A stretch of DNA of 64,000 nt from Prevotella sp. (GCA_017469955.1 JAFUFJ010000006.1:62001-126000), one strand, 5' to 3'; shown: positions 45,926 to 56,515, counted from the first letter of the stretch. Translations and numbers: made by a program. Notes: generated from the sequence alone by a model not told the origin.

Positions 45926-47026
45926 ATGACAATGAAGAACAAACTGATGTTGATGACTCTGGTCGCCATTCTTGCATGCGGTCTGGAGAGTTGCAAAGAG
46001 AAGGTGGTCACGATAGGGCTCACCTATGAGAATCCGCTGCTGGAGACAGGACCTGATCCGTGGGCCATCTACCACGACGGCTACTACTATTACATGAACA
46101 CTGAGCAGTCTTGCCTGAAACTAAGGAAGACAACTGACGTCACCGACATTCGCAATGTCGAGGCGAAGACTATCTGGACCCCCACAGACTCGTCGAACAT
46201 GTTCAACCTCTGGGCGCCCGAAATACACTATATTGACGGCGCATGGTATGCACTTTATGCAGCCGACGACGGCAACACCGACAACCATCAGCTCTATGTG
46301 TTGGAGAATAAAGCCGACGATCCCACGACGGGTGAGTTCGTGATGAAGGGCCGCATATCGACCGATCCCGACAACAACTGGGCCATCGACGGCAGCTATT
46401 TCAAGCGCGGCGACGAGCTTTACATGGTTTGGTCGGGATGGCAGACGCGGAGAGTGGACGTCGAGACGCAGTGCATCTATATCGCACGCATGGAAAATCC
46501 GTGGACACTCGCCTCCGAGCGTGTGCTCATCTCGAAGCCCGAACTTGACTGGGAACGCCAATACATAGCCCCTGACGGAACGAAAATCGACCATGTCGTG
46601 TATGTGAACGAGGGTCCTCAACCCCTGTTTAGCCCAGACTCTACGCTCATACATGTGGTCTATTCGGCCAGTGGATGCTGGACTCCCTACTACTCTTTGG
46701 GCTGCCTGACGGCCAAGAGTGATGCCGATTTGCTCGATCCTGCATCGTGGAAAAAGGCCCAGCAACCGTTCTTCCGCCAGTCGGAAGCCAACGGAGTCTT
46801 CGGCACGGGCCACAACTCTTTCTTCAAGAGTCCTGACGGAACAGAGGATTATTTGCTCTATCACGCCCGCGACACCCAGACCGATCCGCCGGGCAAGGGC
46901 GACACACGTTCGCCGCGTGCGCAACGGTTTGAGTGGACTTCCGACGGCTATCCCCAGTTCGGAGAGCCCCTTCCAGCCCGTCAGCCCTTGTTCAAGCCGT
47001 CGGGAACAGTCGGACAAGAAGGGTAG
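45926..47026 (+). CDS. GH43-type glycosidase, lipoprotein
   Basis: 366 aa, a single-domain five-blade propeller. Signal with cysteines C18 and C23, either of which could be lipidated. Catalytic acids: D44 (ETGPDPWAIYHDGYYY), D155 (WAIDGSYFKRGD), E229 (VNEGPQPLF). A histidine in GTGHNSFF matches the GH43 active-site histidine. Typical of alpha-L-arabinofuranosidase-like GH43 enzymes (about 350 aa). A second ATG at 45932 is possible. Last enzyme of the second block before the HTCS. Confidence 0.85.
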   Translation: MTMKNKLMLMTLVAILACGLESCKEKVVTIGLTYENPLLETGPDPWAIYHDGYYYYMNTEQSCLKLRKTTDVTDIRNVEAKTIWTPTDSSNMFNLWAPEIHYIDGAWYALYAADDGNTDNHQLYVLENKADDPTTGEFVMKGRISTDPDNNWAIDGSYFKRGDELYMVWSGWQTRRVDVETQCIYIARMENPWTLASERVLISKPELDWERQYIAPDGTKIDHVVYVNEGPQPLFSPDSTLIHVVYSASGCWTPYYSLGCLTAKSDADLLDPASWKKAQQPFFRQSEANGVFGTGHNSFFKSPDGTEDYLLYHARDTQTDPPGKGDTRSPRAQRFEWTSDGYPQFGEPLPARQPLFKPSGTVGQEG

Positions 47027-47089
47027 GAAGCACCCGTCTGTCCCCTTGATCGGATGATGTCCTGACCTGCCTGTCGGCCCGTCGTGCCC

Positions 47090-47196
47090 GAGAAAGCTAT
47101 CCTTTCAGGCCGAGAAGTCATAGACTTCAGGTCGAGAAAGCTAAGGGTTATTGGGATGAAAGCTAAGACTTCTGACCCTAAAAGCTAAGCTTTCTC
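47090..47196 (+). repeat. 107-bp pentadyad repeat, copy 4
   Basis: Units: AAAGCTATCCTTT, AAGTCATAGACTT, AAAGCTAAGGGTT, AAAGCTAAGACTT, AAAGCTAAGCTTT, with 9-bp spacers between GAG and CTC. Its second half resembles the reverse complement of copy 6. Lies 64 bp after the GH43 stop and 54 bp before the HTCS start, so it overlaps any HTCS promoter. Confidence 0.9.
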
Positions 47197-47249
47197 GGCG
47201 AGATGGGAATGCCGTCTTTCAGACAACACTTGTCGTTAATGCCTGCACT

Positions 47250-50200
47250 ATGAAAAAAATATCCCTTACCGTCATACTGTCCTTGGCCAGCCTGGTCGTC
47301 GCAATGGCCCAGTCCGACTATCGTTTCCGCCATTACGGCAGCCTTTCGGGGTTGTCTCACAACACCGTGCTGAGCCTCTTCCAGGACCGTAAGGGCTTTA
47401 TCTGGGTCGGAACAAAGAACGGACTCAACCGCTTCGACGGCAGCGAGTTTAAGATCTATCTGCGTAACGAGGCCCCCGGGGGGCTCTGCAACAGCATTGT
47501 CAACAGCATTGCCGAAGACACAGACGGACAGCTTTGGGTAGCTACCGACAACGGACTCTCGGTCTATGACCCCACCAGGGATGCCTTTCATGGGCTTGAT
47601 GTGTCGACGGCTGACGGCAGAAAGGTGGGCGGATACGTGCGCATGGTGCAGTCCGACGGTGCAGGACGCATGTGGATTCTCTCGGGCGGAGGCCTTTTTC
47701 TCTACGAGTCGCCCGCCGTTTCAGGAGTTGAAGCACCGCGGCTCAAGCTTGTCAACAGCCTCCTTCGCAACCTGACTTCTCGAAACCCCACGTGCATCTT
47801 CCTCGACTCTCTCTCCAACGCCTATCTGGGTTTCCACGGAGTAGGCATCGTGAAATACAACGCGAAGACCGACCAAAGCCAGCTGCTTGCCTCGTCAGAT
47901 CTCATCGCGACAGCCATCAGTTCATACGACGATCAACGACTCATCGTCGGCACACGCGATGGAGGTGCCTACCTCATCAGCCGTCGAGGCTCCTCACCAG
48001 AGCCAGTAGAGCTCGGAAACGGCAACGTCTATGTGCGCTGCATCGAGCACGATGCCGACGGGCGAGTGTGGATAGGATCAGAAGAAGGAGCCTTCATTCT
48101 CGACAGCCGGCACGACCGTTCAGCCCCGGAGGTCACCCACATCGTCAAGGATCCCACCGACACTTCATCCCTTTCCGACAATGCCATCTACTCGTTGTTG
48201 CGCGACAATGCCGGAGGCATGTGGCTGGGTTCCTACTTTGGAGGCATCGACTTCATGCCCGACCGCCGCAACAAGTTCGTCACCTATCACCCCCAGTACA
48301 ACCGTAATTCAGTGACAGGTCAGCGCGTCAGAGACTTCGTTGAAGACCGGGAAGGCTTCATCTGGATAGGCACAGAGGACAACGGTCTCTGCCGCTACGA
48401 CCCCTCTTCAGGACGGTTTGAACCCGCAACGACGGCCAGCGACACCGACCTTTCCCACGTCAATATCCAGTGTCTTACCCTCATCGGCGATACCAAACTG
48501 TGGATCGGAACCTACACCCAAGGTATCTTTGTCTATGACATCAGCACCCGACACGTGCGTCACTACGACAACCTCTCAAACAATGATGTCTTTGCCATCT
48601 ATGCCGACAGCCGGGGAAACATCTGGGTCGGCTCGTCAACATGTTGCTATACATACGACGAGAAGAGCAACAGCTTCAGCTATTTTGAGCCCTTGGGCAT
48701 CTGCTTCGTGAGCGATATACTGGAAGACAGCGAGCAAAACATCTGGTTCACCTCCTACAATCATGGGGTGATGCGCTACAACTGCACGACGAAAGAGGTC
48801 AGAAACTTCACCTACAACCCTTCTGATGAAGCCTCGATATGCTACGATCGCGTCACTTGCGGCTATCTGGACAGCAGCGGAACCCTATGGTTTGCCTCCG
48901 AGGACGGCGGTATGTGCCGGTATAACAGGCAAACAGAGAACTTCACACGCCTTACCACTGCCGACGGCTTGCCAAGCAATGCTGTATATAAAATACTGGA
49001 GGACGACAGCCACATGTTGTGGGTAAGTACCAGTAATGGCTTGGCAGTCGTCAATCCAGAGACCATGAAAGTGACCTCGCTCTACGGCATACAAAGCGGT
49101 CTTCAGGCCAAACAGTTCAACTATAATTCGGGCATTCTGCTCGAAAACGGTCGAATGCTCTTCGGCAGTATCGACGGCTTTATGGCCTTCGATCCGCGCT
49201 CTTTCAGTCAGCGAAGCATGCCTCGGAAGGTCGTGCTCACGGGACTTTATGTCTACAATCAGCTCGTCAGTGCCGGAGAAAGCCCGCAGACGCTCGACAA
49301 AGCCATCTCCTATGCCAGCCGCATCAGCCTGAAGCACGACCAGGAAACCTTCACCTTGAGCTTCTCGACGCTTGACTATGAGAGCGAGGGCAGGGGCATG
49401 TTTGCCTATAAGCTCGAAGAGTTCGACAAGCAATGGAACTATGTCAGCGACGCCAACCGCATCTCCTATCACTCTATTCCCTCAGGCAGCTACCGCTTCT
49501 GCATACGCTATATGACCGACCTTTCTGACGAAAGCGGGCCGCTGACCTGCATCGACATACGCATTTCTCCGCCCTGGTGGCAGTCGATATGGGCCTATGT
49601 AGCCTATCTTCTGGCAGGTCTTGCGGTGGGATATGCCGTCTTTCACAGCGTGCTGCGCCACAAGAACAGGGTGGCAAGGGAAAAGAAAGAGGAGGAGGAA
49701 CGCCTGAGAAAAGAAGAACTCTATCAGTCGAAGATCGAGTTCTTCACCTCGATTGCCCACGAGATTCGTACACCTGTCACCCTCATCAAGGCTCCCCTTG
49801 AATACATAATGACGCAGCATCCTGACCCAGAATCGACGAGAGAAAACCTCCAGACCATTGAGCGAAACTCGGAGCGATTGCAGGTGTTGGTCAACCAGTT
49901 GCTTGACTTTCGCAAGGTAGAAGCCAAGTCGTTCAAGCTCTCCATGCACGTGCTGGATGTCAGAGAACTGACACGGAAGACGGTGGAAAGGTTTGAGCCT
50001 ACGGCACGCTTACGTAACCTTCGTGTCACACTTTCCTTGCCCGACGAGCCCCTGATGGCTTGCATTGACGAGGAGGCAACGACCAAGATACTGAGCAATC
50101 TGCTGAGCAATGCCATCAAGTATGCCGAGACCTATGTGTCGCTGTCGCTGAAAGTCGACGGCAAGACGGGCATGTTTGTGTTCACCGAGCATAATGATGG

Positions 50201-51242
50201 TGCGCTGATACCCGAAGACATGCGCGAGAGAATCTTCGAGGCTTTTGTGCAGGTAAGGAACGAGCACGTCTCGAGACAAGGCTCGGGCATCGGGCTGGCT
50301 CTGGCTCTTTCTCTGGCACAACTGCAAGGGGGGCGCATCTATCTCGACACCCATGCGGCCGACAACTGTTTCGTTGTTGAGCTGCCTGTCAATACACCTG
50401 TGCCCCAGAATGCCGATGCTTCAGCAGGAGAAACGGCTCCCGAGCCCGGGGCTTTGGCCAGGAATGCCGACGAGAACAAGCGTCAACGCTCGCCGCTGCC
50501 CACGGTGATGGTGGTCGAGGACGATGCCGAGTTGCAGCAGTTCCTCGTAAGGTTGTTCTCGGGAAAGTACAACATTCTGGCCGTCAACAACGGAGCAGAG
50601 GCGATGGATTTGCTGAGGAGTGAGATCATCAACCTGGTGATTTCCGACATTATGATGCCCGAGATGGACGGCTTGGAGCTCTGCCGTACGCTCAAGGCCG
50701 ATATCGAAACGTGCCATATTCCCATCATACTGCTCACGGCAAAGACCACTCTTACCAACAAGATCGAGGGACTTGAGAGCGGTGCAGATGCCTACATTGA
50801 GAAGCCCTTCTCTACCGGACATCTGTCGGCTCAGGTGGAAAACCTGCTCGAGAGCCGCAGGAAGCTGCGCGAGAACTTTGCCAATGATCCCTTTGTCGCC
50901 ACGAAGACAATCGCCCACGACAAGGCCGATGAAGAGTTTCTCGGTCGTCTGACCTCCATCATCAGGCAGCGGCTTGAGGACGAAGAGTTTGACGTCGACC
51001 GCCTTGCTGCCGAAATGAACATGAGCCGAAGCAGCCTGCATCGCAAGATAAAGGCTATCGCCGACCAGACGCCCAACGACTTCATCCGCATCATAAGGCT
51101 CAAGAGAGCGGCCGAGTTGTTGCAGGATGGTCGCTATCGAGTCAACGAAGTATGCATGATGGTGGGCATACGTTCCATGTCATATTTCTCAAAAGCTTTC
51201 TACCGACAGTTCGGCAAACTGCCCAAGGACTTTATGAAGTGA
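47250..51242 (+). CDS. Hybrid two-component system regulator (HTCS), second
   Basis: 1330 aa with signal peptide (VVAMAQSDYRF). Periplasmic Reg_prop propellers (FIWVGTKNGLNRFDG and following blades), Y_Y_Y domain (about 690-770), TM helix (IWAYVAYLLAGLAVGYAVF), coiled-coil linker rich in K/E, kinase with H837 (SIAHEIRTPVTLI), ATPase, receiver with D1133 (VISDIMMPEMDG), and AraC HTH (VNEVCMMVGIRSMSYFSKAFYRQFG). The kinase N-box and G-box are degenerate next to the first HTCS (EHNDGALIPEDMRERIF). Likely senses a product of the second block. Confidence 0.94.
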   Translation: MKKISLTVILSLASLVVAMAQSDYRFRHYGSLSGLSHNTVLSLFQDRKGFIWVGTKNGLNRFDGSEFKIYLRNEAPGGLCNSIVNSIAEDTDGQLWVATDNGLSVYDPTRDAFHGLDVSTADGRKVGGYVRMVQSDGAGRMWILSGGGLFLYESPAVSGVEAPRLKLVNSLLRNLTSRNPTCIFLDSLSNAYLGFHGVGIVKYNAKTDQSQLLASSDLIATAISSYDDQRLIVGTRDGGAYLISRRGSSPEPVELGNGNVYVRCIEHDADGRVWIGSEEGAFILDSRHDRSAPEVTHIVKDPTDTSSLSDNAIYSLLRDNAGGMWLGSYFGGIDFMPDRRNKFVTYHPQYNRNSVTGQRVRDFVEDREGFIWIGTEDNGLCRYDPSSGRFEPATTASDTDLSHVNIQCLTLIGDTKLWIGTYTQGIFVYDISTRHVRHYDNLSNNDVFAIYADSRGNIWVGSSTCCYTYDEKSNSFSYFEPLGICFVSDILEDSEQNIWFTSYNHGVMRYNCTTKEVRNFTYNPSDEASICYDRVTCGYLDSSGTLWFASEDGGMCRYNRQTENFTRLTTADGLPSNAVYKILEDDSHMLWVSTSNGLAVVNPETMKVTSLYGIQSGLQAKQFNYNSGILLENGRMLFGSIDGFMAFDPRSFSQRSMPRKVVLTGLYVYNQLVSAGESPQTLDKAISYASRISLKHDQETFTLSFSTLDYESEGRGMFAYKLEEFDKQWNYVSDANRISYHSIPSGSYRFCIRYMTDLSDESGPLTCIDIRISPPWWQSIWAYVAYLLAGLAVGYAVFHSVLRHKNRVAREKKEEEERLRKEELYQSKIEFFTSIAHEIRTPVTLIKAPLEYIMTQHPDPESTRENLQTIERNSERLQVLVNQLLDFRKVEAKSFKLSMHVLDVRELTRKTVERFEPTARLRNLRVTLSLPDEPLMACIDEEATTKILSNLLSNAIKYAETYVSLSLKVDGKTGMFVFTEHNDGALIPEDMRERIFEAFVQVRNEHVSRQGSGIGLALALSLAQLQGGRIYLDTHAADNCFVVELPVNTPVPQNADASAGETAPEPGALARNADENKRQRSPLPTVMVVEDDAELQQFLVRLFSGKYNILAVNNGAEAMDLLRSEIINLVISDIMMPEMDGLELCRTLKADIETCHIPIILLTAKTTLTNKIEGLESGADAYIEKPFSTGHLSAQVENLLESRRKLRENFANDPFVATKTIAHDKADEEFLGRLTSIIRQRLEDEEFDVDRLAAEMNMSRSSLHRKIKAIADQTPNDFIRIIRLKRAAELLQDGRYRVNEVCMMVGIRSMSYFSKAFYRQFGKLPKDFMK

Positions 51243-51334
51243 GCACCGCATACGGCTGCCGTGCGGGCTTCATTCCTCACCCCTCAGCCACAGCCGGCGG
51301 TTCTTTGCGCCCCGAATCGCCCGCCGTTCCCGCG

Positions 51335-51400
51335 CATACATCTATGGTGTATGCTTCATACATCTGCCTGGTATGGTCCATACATCATAGATGTACACCC
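51335..51400. repeat. Third-type 22-bp-period array
   Basis: Three consecutive 22-bp units, each beginning CATACATC, start at 51335, 51357 and 51379. Each holds a dyad: ATACA/TGTAT, ATAC/GTAT and TACAT/ATGTA. Located between convergent HTCS and GH27 gene ends in a 257-bp gap that otherwise holds only the GH27 terminator. Confidence 0.75.
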
Positions 51401-51445
51401 AAGAAAGGGCAGCTTTCTCGCAGCGAGCGGTCAGGACTGTACACG

Positions 51446-51476
51446 AAAAAGGCCGGCCTCCATGCAGAGACCGGCC
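51446..51476 (-). terminator. Rho-independent terminator of the GH27 gene
   Basis: On the minus strand GGCCGGTCTC pairs with GAGGCCGGCC (one mismatch) and is followed by TTTTTCGT. Lies 24 bp beyond the GH27 stop. Confidence 0.75.
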
Positions 51477-51499
51477 AGAAATATGTAGTCTGAAAAAGC

Positions 51500-53704
51500 T
51501 TATTTCACCTTGAAAAGCTTCACTCCGTGGGTCGGAAGGATGAAACTGTCGTAGCTTGCAGCAAGGTCTTTCTGGCGCCAAAGGTCGCGAACGACGGAGT
51601 GACTGGCAATGCCTGCCTGCTTGAACACGTCCTTCAGACTGCAGCTGAGCGCCTCGTTGCCCACGTTGAAGATGCCCACCGCCTGGCTTCCGTCAGCCAG
51701 AGGACGCACCCATACCTGCAATGCATCGCCGGCAACAACCTGCTTTGCCTGGCGCCCAAGCACGTCTTGGTTGACGGCATTCACCTCGTTGTTGCAGAGA
51801 AGGGCCACCGTGAAATCGTCCATCTGGGCCACATCGCAGCCAATCAGCATGTTGGCAGCCAGCAGAGCCCATAGCGAAATGTGGGTGTATTGTTCGTCGG
51901 GCGTCAGACGAGTGTCGCGCAAGTTGGCACTCCAGCCCACCTTTCCCACGATGAGCATGTCGGGATCATTCCAGTGACCCGGCCCGGCATAGGGCTCAAG
52001 GCCAACCTGTCTGCAGAAGCCTATGTCGTAAAGCGACTCCCAAGTGTCGGTGATGTCGCCCGTCGTACGCCATGAATTAGCATCAACAGCATGGCCCCAT
52101 TTCCACACATCGGCCATGCCATACTGGCAGAGCGAGTAGAAAATGTCGCGAGGCTGCTCACGAAGATACTGCTGCATCTTCAGGTATGGACGCACGTAGG
52201 CTGCCACCGAATGGTCGTTGTGCTTGGCATACTCGCGGCCATATCCGCACCAGTCGTACTTCAAGTAGTCCACTCCCCATTCGTTATAGGTCTTGGCATC
52301 CTGCTCTTCATGGTCGATCGAGCCCAGGTAGCGTCCGCAAGTATAGTCGCCGGGCGAAGAGTATATGCCGAACTTCAGGCCGTTGGCGTGCAGCCAGTCG
52401 CCCAGTCCTTTCATGTCGGGGAACTTCTCGTTGGTGGCAATGGTGCCGTCGGCGTTGCGCTTGGCAGCTTCCCAAGCGTCGTCAACGTTGATATAGCTGT
52501 AGCCATAGTCGGCAAGTCCTTTGTCGATAATGGCCTGAGCCGACGATATTACCTTCTCCTGCGACACCGAAAGTCCCCAGCAGTTCCACGAGTTCCAGCC
52601 CATAGGAGGCGTAAGAGCTATCTTCTCGCCGACCTTCAGCGTAAAGGCCTGCTCGGTCTTTCCCTTGCCATTCTCGGCCACAAAGGTCAGCTTGTAGTTG
52701 CCGGCTTTTGCCACTTTACCCGATAAGACACCGCTGTTCTCGTCCACTTTCAGCCCCTCCGGCAGGTTGCGGATGCTGTATTTCATCGGTTTTTCACCAG
52801 AGAACGCCATGCGAAGTATCACGGGAGAGCCCGTGCGAACGCCGTATACCAGCGGACCATTGTAGCGTGGCGTGGCAGGAGCGGCCGGAGTTAAGATGTA
52901 CTTGGGTGTATAGTAGCGGGTCATTTTGCTGCCCGTTTTCAAGTCGGTATAGGTGGCTTTCAGCGAAACTTGCTTGTGAATGTCATAGGGAAAAGCCAGC
53001 ACTGAAGCCTTCTTGCCGACGTTCTTCGTCAGAGAAGCCATCGGGTGGTTGTCCTCAAGGTCGGCAGATTCGACGGTGAGCACTCCTTTTTCAGATGCTT
53101 TAGACTCGACGCTGATGTTGCAGATTGGCTGCCCGTTGGCAGAAGTCTTTTCAGAGAAGCGGATGTCAACCACATCCTCCAACGTCACGGGACCTACCGA
53201 AACAACCCCGTCATAGATGCCTCCGGGATCGTTCCCGTTGTAGACTCTTACGGCAATAACGTTCTCTTGGTTCCACTTGATGAGGCCGGTTGGCACGATA
53301 TATTCGCGCAGATCATCATAGGCCATGCGGTATCCATTCTTGTCATTGGGCATCGAACCGGTCTTGCCCACAAGCTTTCCATTGACGAAAGTCTCGTCGC
53401 AGTCGTCGACCTTGGCAACAGAAACCTTCACAAAATCTTTGCTATATGCATCGGAAAGGACAGACTTCGGAATCACGACCCGCATGCGATACCATGCATA
53501 ATTATTAGGGTTCTTCACGCCAAACTCAGTCCATAACTGGCCGACAGGTACGGTTTCCCACCCGGAATCGTCAAAATTCGGCCTGCTCCATGCGACATTA
53601 TCGCCGGTCTGGAAGCGTGCTTCACTGACTGTTACCTTTTGCGCTTGCGCCGAAAGCAAGCCCATGGCCGCGACGACCATGCCTAAAAATCGTTGTTTTC
53701 TCAT
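51500..53704 (-). CDS. GH27 alpha-galactosidase-like enzyme
   Basis: 734 aa with signal peptide (LLSAQAQK). N-terminal jelly-roll (about 25-175), a linker beta domain, a putative-Ig segment (GLKVDENSGVLSGKVAKAGNYKLTF), then the GH27 TIM barrel (about 365-640) starting PPMGWNSWNCWG. Nucleophile D484 (YLKYDWCGYG), acid/base D550 (RTTGDITDTW). A C-terminal beta-sandwich closes the protein. Family members release terminal alpha-galactose, some beta-L-arabinopyranose. The latter would suit the arabinan context but cannot be decided by eye. Transcribed alone, opposite to the second block. Confidence 0.9.
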   Translation of the reverse strand: MRKQRFLGMVVAAMGLLSAQAQKVTVSEARFQTGDNVAWSRPNFDDSGWETVPVGQLWTEFGVKNPNNYAWYRMRVVIPKSVLSDAYSKDFVKVSVAKVDDCDETFVNGKLVGKTGSMPNDKNGYRMAYDDLREYIVPTGLIKWNQENVIAVRVYNGNDPGGIYDGVVSVGPVTLEDVVDIRFSEKTSANGQPICNISVESKASEKGVLTVESADLEDNHPMASLTKNVGKKASVLAFPYDIHKQVSLKATYTDLKTGSKMTRYYTPKYILTPAAPATPRYNGPLVYGVRTGSPVILRMAFSGEKPMKYSIRNLPEGLKVDENSGVLSGKVAKAGNYKLTFVAENGKGKTEQAFTLKVGEKIALTPPMGWNSWNCWGLSVSQEKVISSAQAIIDKGLADYGYSYINVDDAWEAAKRNADGTIATNEKFPDMKGLGDWLHANGLKFGIYSSPGDYTCGRYLGSIDHEEQDAKTYNEWGVDYLKYDWCGYGREYAKHNDHSVAAYVRPYLKMQQYLREQPRDIFYSLCQYGMADVWKWGHAVDANSWRTTGDITDTWESLYDIGFCRQVGLEPYAGPGHWNDPDMLIVGKVGWSANLRDTRLTPDEQYTHISLWALLAANMLIGCDVAQMDDFTVALLCNNEVNAVNQDVLGRQAKQVVAGDALQVWVRPLADGSQAVGIFNVGNEALSCSLKDVFKQAGIASHSVVRDLWRQKDLAASYDSFILPTHGVKLFKVK

Positions 53705-53738
53705 GATGTTTTTAAAGTTATATAAATGTGATTCGCTG

Positions 53739-53746
53739 CAAAGTTA
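53739..53746 (-). promoter_or_regulatory. -7 box of the GH27 gene
   Basis: TAACTTTG on the minus strand, 34 bp before the ATG at 53704. No clear -33 box. Confidence 0.6.
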
Positions 53747-53810
53747 CAACATAAATTCATAAAAAAAGAAAATAAATTTGTGTTTATTCTTTTAATATCA
53801 ATATTTTATC

Positions 53811-53818
53811 TACCTTTG
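53811..53818 (+). promoter_or_regulatory. -7 box of the pnp gene
   Basis: TACCTTTG, with an AT-rich upstream region but no clear -33 TTTG. Predicts a leader of about 150 nt before the pnp ATG at 53975. Confidence 0.55.
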
Positions 53819-53974
53819 CACGGCTTTTGTCCATAACCCTTTCACGGCGAGAATGCAGACGGCGGTTTGGCAGAGAGGCATCAGACGGGACAACGGACAC
53901 TGGCAAGACACAAGTTAAGAAGATGCAAATTATTAGATGTTTGATAAAACAATAAAGTATTTTTTGATTTTTAG

Positions 53975-56314
53975 ATGAACGTAATTACGAAAAGTATTCA
54001 ACTGGCCGATGGAAGAACCATCACCATTGAAACAGGAAAACTGGCCAAGCAGACCGACGGTAGCGTAGTGCTTCGCATGAACAACACCGTGCTTCTGGCC
54101 ACAGTTTGTGCCGCAAAGGACGCCGTTCCAGGCACTGATTTTATGCCTTTGCAAGTAGATTATCGCGAACAGTACTCCGCCGCAGGACGCTTTCCTGGTG
54201 GATTTACCAAGCGTGAAGGCAAGGCAAGCGACAATGAAATCCTGACCAGCCGTTTGGTTGATCGTGTGCTTCGCCCGCTCTTCCCAAGCAATTATCATGC
54301 AGAAGTATTCGTGAATGTGATGCTCCTCAGCGCTGATGGCGTTGACCAGCCCGACGCATTGGCAGGCTTTGCCGCATCGGCAGCTCTGCAATGTTCGGAT
54401 ATTCCCTTTGAATGTCCCATCAGTGAGGTGCGTGTTGCCCGCGTAAACGGTCAATATGTCATCAATCCAACCTTCGAGCAAATGAAGCAGGCTGATATGG
54501 ATATCATGGTAGGAGCCTCAGCCGAGAACATCATGATGGTGGAAGGTGAGATGAAGGAAGTTACCGAACAAGACCTGCTTGGAGCGCTAAAGGCAGCCAT
54601 GGAGGCCATCAAGCCAATGTGTGAACTGCAAGCCGAGCTGTCGAAAGAGCTGGGCAAAGACGTGAAGCGCGAGTACGATCACGAGGTGAACGACGAAGCT
54701 TTGCGCGAGAGAATGAACAAGGAACTCTATACGAAGGCTTATGATGTCACGAAGCAAGCACTCGAGAAGCATGCCCGTGCTGAGGCCTTTGAGAAGATTC
54801 TTTCTGACTTCAAAGAGCAGTATGCATCGGAGCATTCCGACCTTAATGAGGACGAATTGGAGGAGAAATATGCAATGATGGACCGCTATTATCATGATGT
54901 TGAACGCGATGCCATGCGTCGTTGCATCCTCGATGAGGGCATCCGTCTCGACGGAAGAAAGACCGATGAAATACGTCCTATATGGTGTGAGGTGTCTCCA
55001 TTGCCCATGCCTCACGGAAGCGCTATCTTCACTCGTGGCGAAACTCAGTCGCTTTCTACCTGCACACTCGGCACGAAACTCGATGAGAAACTGGTCGATG
55101 ACGTGCTTGACAAGAGCTACATGAAGTTCCTTTTGCACTACAATTTCCCCCCATTCTGCACAGGAGAGGCCAAGGCACAGCGTGGAGTTGGCCGTCGCGA
55201 GATTGGTCATGGCCACTTGGCTTGGCGCGGTTTGAAGGGCCAGATACCCGAAAATTTCCCCTACACAGTTCGTCTCGTAAGCCAGATACTCGAGTCAAAC
55301 GGCTCGAGTTCGATGGCTACTGTCTGTGCAGGAACTTTGGCTTTGATGGATGCCGGCGTTCCGATGAAGAAGCCAGTGAGCGGCATTGCCATGGGACTTA
55401 TCAAGAATCCTGGCGAAGACAAGTATGCCGTGCTGTCGGATATCCTTGGCGATGAGGACCATCTTGGTGACATGGACTTCAAGACTACGGGAACAAAGGA
55501 CGGCTTGACGGCCACGCAAATGGACATCAAGTGTGACGGTCTTTCGTTTGATATCCTTGAAAAGGCCCTCATGCAGGCTAAGGCTGGCCGCGAGCATATC
55601 CTTGGATGCCTGACCTCGACGATTGCCGAACCGCGCGAGGACATGAAGCCTCATGTGCCTCGTATCGTAGAGTTCGAGATACCGAAGGAGTTCATTGGTG
55701 CCGTAATTGGCCCTGGTGGAAAGATCATACAGCAGATGCAAGAAGACACGCAGACTACGATTACCATCGATGAAGTCGACGGTGTTGGCAAGGTACAGGT
55801 GTCGGCTCCCAACAAGGAATGTATCGATGCTGCCATACGAAAGATAAAAGCCATCGTGGCAGTTCCCGAGGTAGGCGAGGTATATGAGGGCACAGTGCGT
55901 TCGATAATGCCCTATGGTTGCTTCGTGGAGATTCTGCCTGGCAAGGATGGTCTGCTGCACATCTCGGAGATAGACTGGAAGCGTCTGGAGACCGTAGAGG
56001 AGGCAGGTCTGAAGGAAGGCGACAAGATTACGGTGAAACTGCTCGAGATCGACCCGAAGACCGGCAAGTATAAGCTGTCTCATCGCGTGCTGATCCCGAA
56101 GCCAGAGGGCTATGTTGAGCGTGAGCGCCGTCAGCGTCCTGAGCGTCAGAACCGCCCAGAGCGCCCCGCTCGCAACAACGATCGCCGCAACGAACGCAAC
56201 GACCGTCGTGAGCGTCGCAGCGACAACTTCCGCAGCGAAGAGCACAATCCGATGGAGCAGCGTGAGCCTCGCGACTTTACTGACGTGCTTGACCACGGCA
56301 CAGACATCGACTAA
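53975..56314 (+). CDS. pnp: Polynucleotide phosphorylase
   Basis: 779 aa, cytoplasmic 3'-5' phosphorolytic exoribonuclease and degradosome component. Two RNase PH cores (about 15-145 with [13 protein letters not shown]; about 310-540 with [25 protein letters not shown]), a KH domain with the GXXG loop [13 protein letters not shown] (about 575-590), and an S1 domain (about 640-710, [20 protein letters not shown]). A highly basic Arg/Asn tail (about 715-765) likely adds RNA binding. Length exceeds the usual 700-710 aa because of this tail. Monocistronic with a strong terminator. Confidence 0.97.
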   Translation: MNVITKSIQLADGRTITIETGKLAKQTDGSVVLRMNNTVLLATVCAAKDAVPGTDFMPLQVDYREQYSAAGRFPGGFTKREGKASDNEILTSRLVDRVLRPLFPSNYHAEVFVNVMLLSADGVDQPDALAGFAASAALQCSDIPFECPISEVRVARVNGQYVINPTFEQMKQADMDIMVGASAENIMMVEGEMKEVTEQDLLGALKAAMEAIKPMCELQAELSKELGKDVKREYDHEVNDEALRERMNKELYTKAYDVTKQALEKHARAEAFEKILSDFKEQYASEHSDLNEDELEEKYAMMDRYYHDVERDAMRRCILDEGIRLDGRKTDEIRPIWCEVSPLPMPHGSAIFTRGETQSLSTCTLGTKLDEKLVDDVLDKSYMKFLLHYNFPPFCTGEAKAQRGVGRREIGHGHLAWRGLKGQIPENFPYTVRLVSQILESNGSSSMATVCAGTLALMDAGVPMKKPVSGIAMGLIKNPGEDKYAVLSDILGDEDHLGDMDFKTTGTKDGLTATQMDIKCDGLSFDILEKALMQAKAGREHILGCLTSTIAEPREDMKPHVPRIVEFEIPKEFIGAVIGPGGKIIQQMQEDTQTTITIDEVDGVGKVQVSAPNKECIDAAIRKIKAIVAVPEVGEVYEGTVRSIMPYGCFVEILPGKDGLLHISEIDWKRLETVEEAGLKEGDKITVKLLEIDPKTGKYKLSHRVLIPKPEGYVERERRQRPERQNRPERPARNNDRRNERNDRRERRSDNFRSEEHNPMEQREPRDFTDVLDHGTDID

Positions 56315-56344
56315 ACGGTTGCCGTCGCAACCGGGTCATATACG

Positions 56345-56380
56345 GAGAAGGGTTCCATGCGGAGCCCTTCTCTTTTGTTT
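56345..56380 (+). terminator. Rho-independent terminator of pnp
   Basis: GAGAAGGGTTCC at 56345-56356 pairs with GGAGCCCTTCTC at 56361-56372 (one G-U), followed by TTTTGTTT. Confidence 0.9.
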
Positions 56381-56408
56381 CTGGAGCAGAGCGCTTCTCC
56401 ATGCAGGC

Positions 56409-56515
56409 GAGAAAGCTATCCTTTCAGGTCGAGAAGTCATAGGGTTATGGGTGAGAAGGGATAGAGTTATTGACAAGAAAGCTATGACTTCTCGGCCTAA
56501 CCCCTTAGCTTTCTC
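56409..56515 (+). repeat. 107-bp pentadyad repeat, copy 5
   Basis: Units: AAAGCTATCCTTT, AAGTCATAGGGTT, AAGGGATAGAGTT, AAAGCTATGACTT, ACCCCTTAGCTTT, with 9-bp spacers between GAG and CTC. Closely similar to copy 2 (about 14 differences). Lies 37 bp after the T-run of the pnp terminator. Confidence 0.9.
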
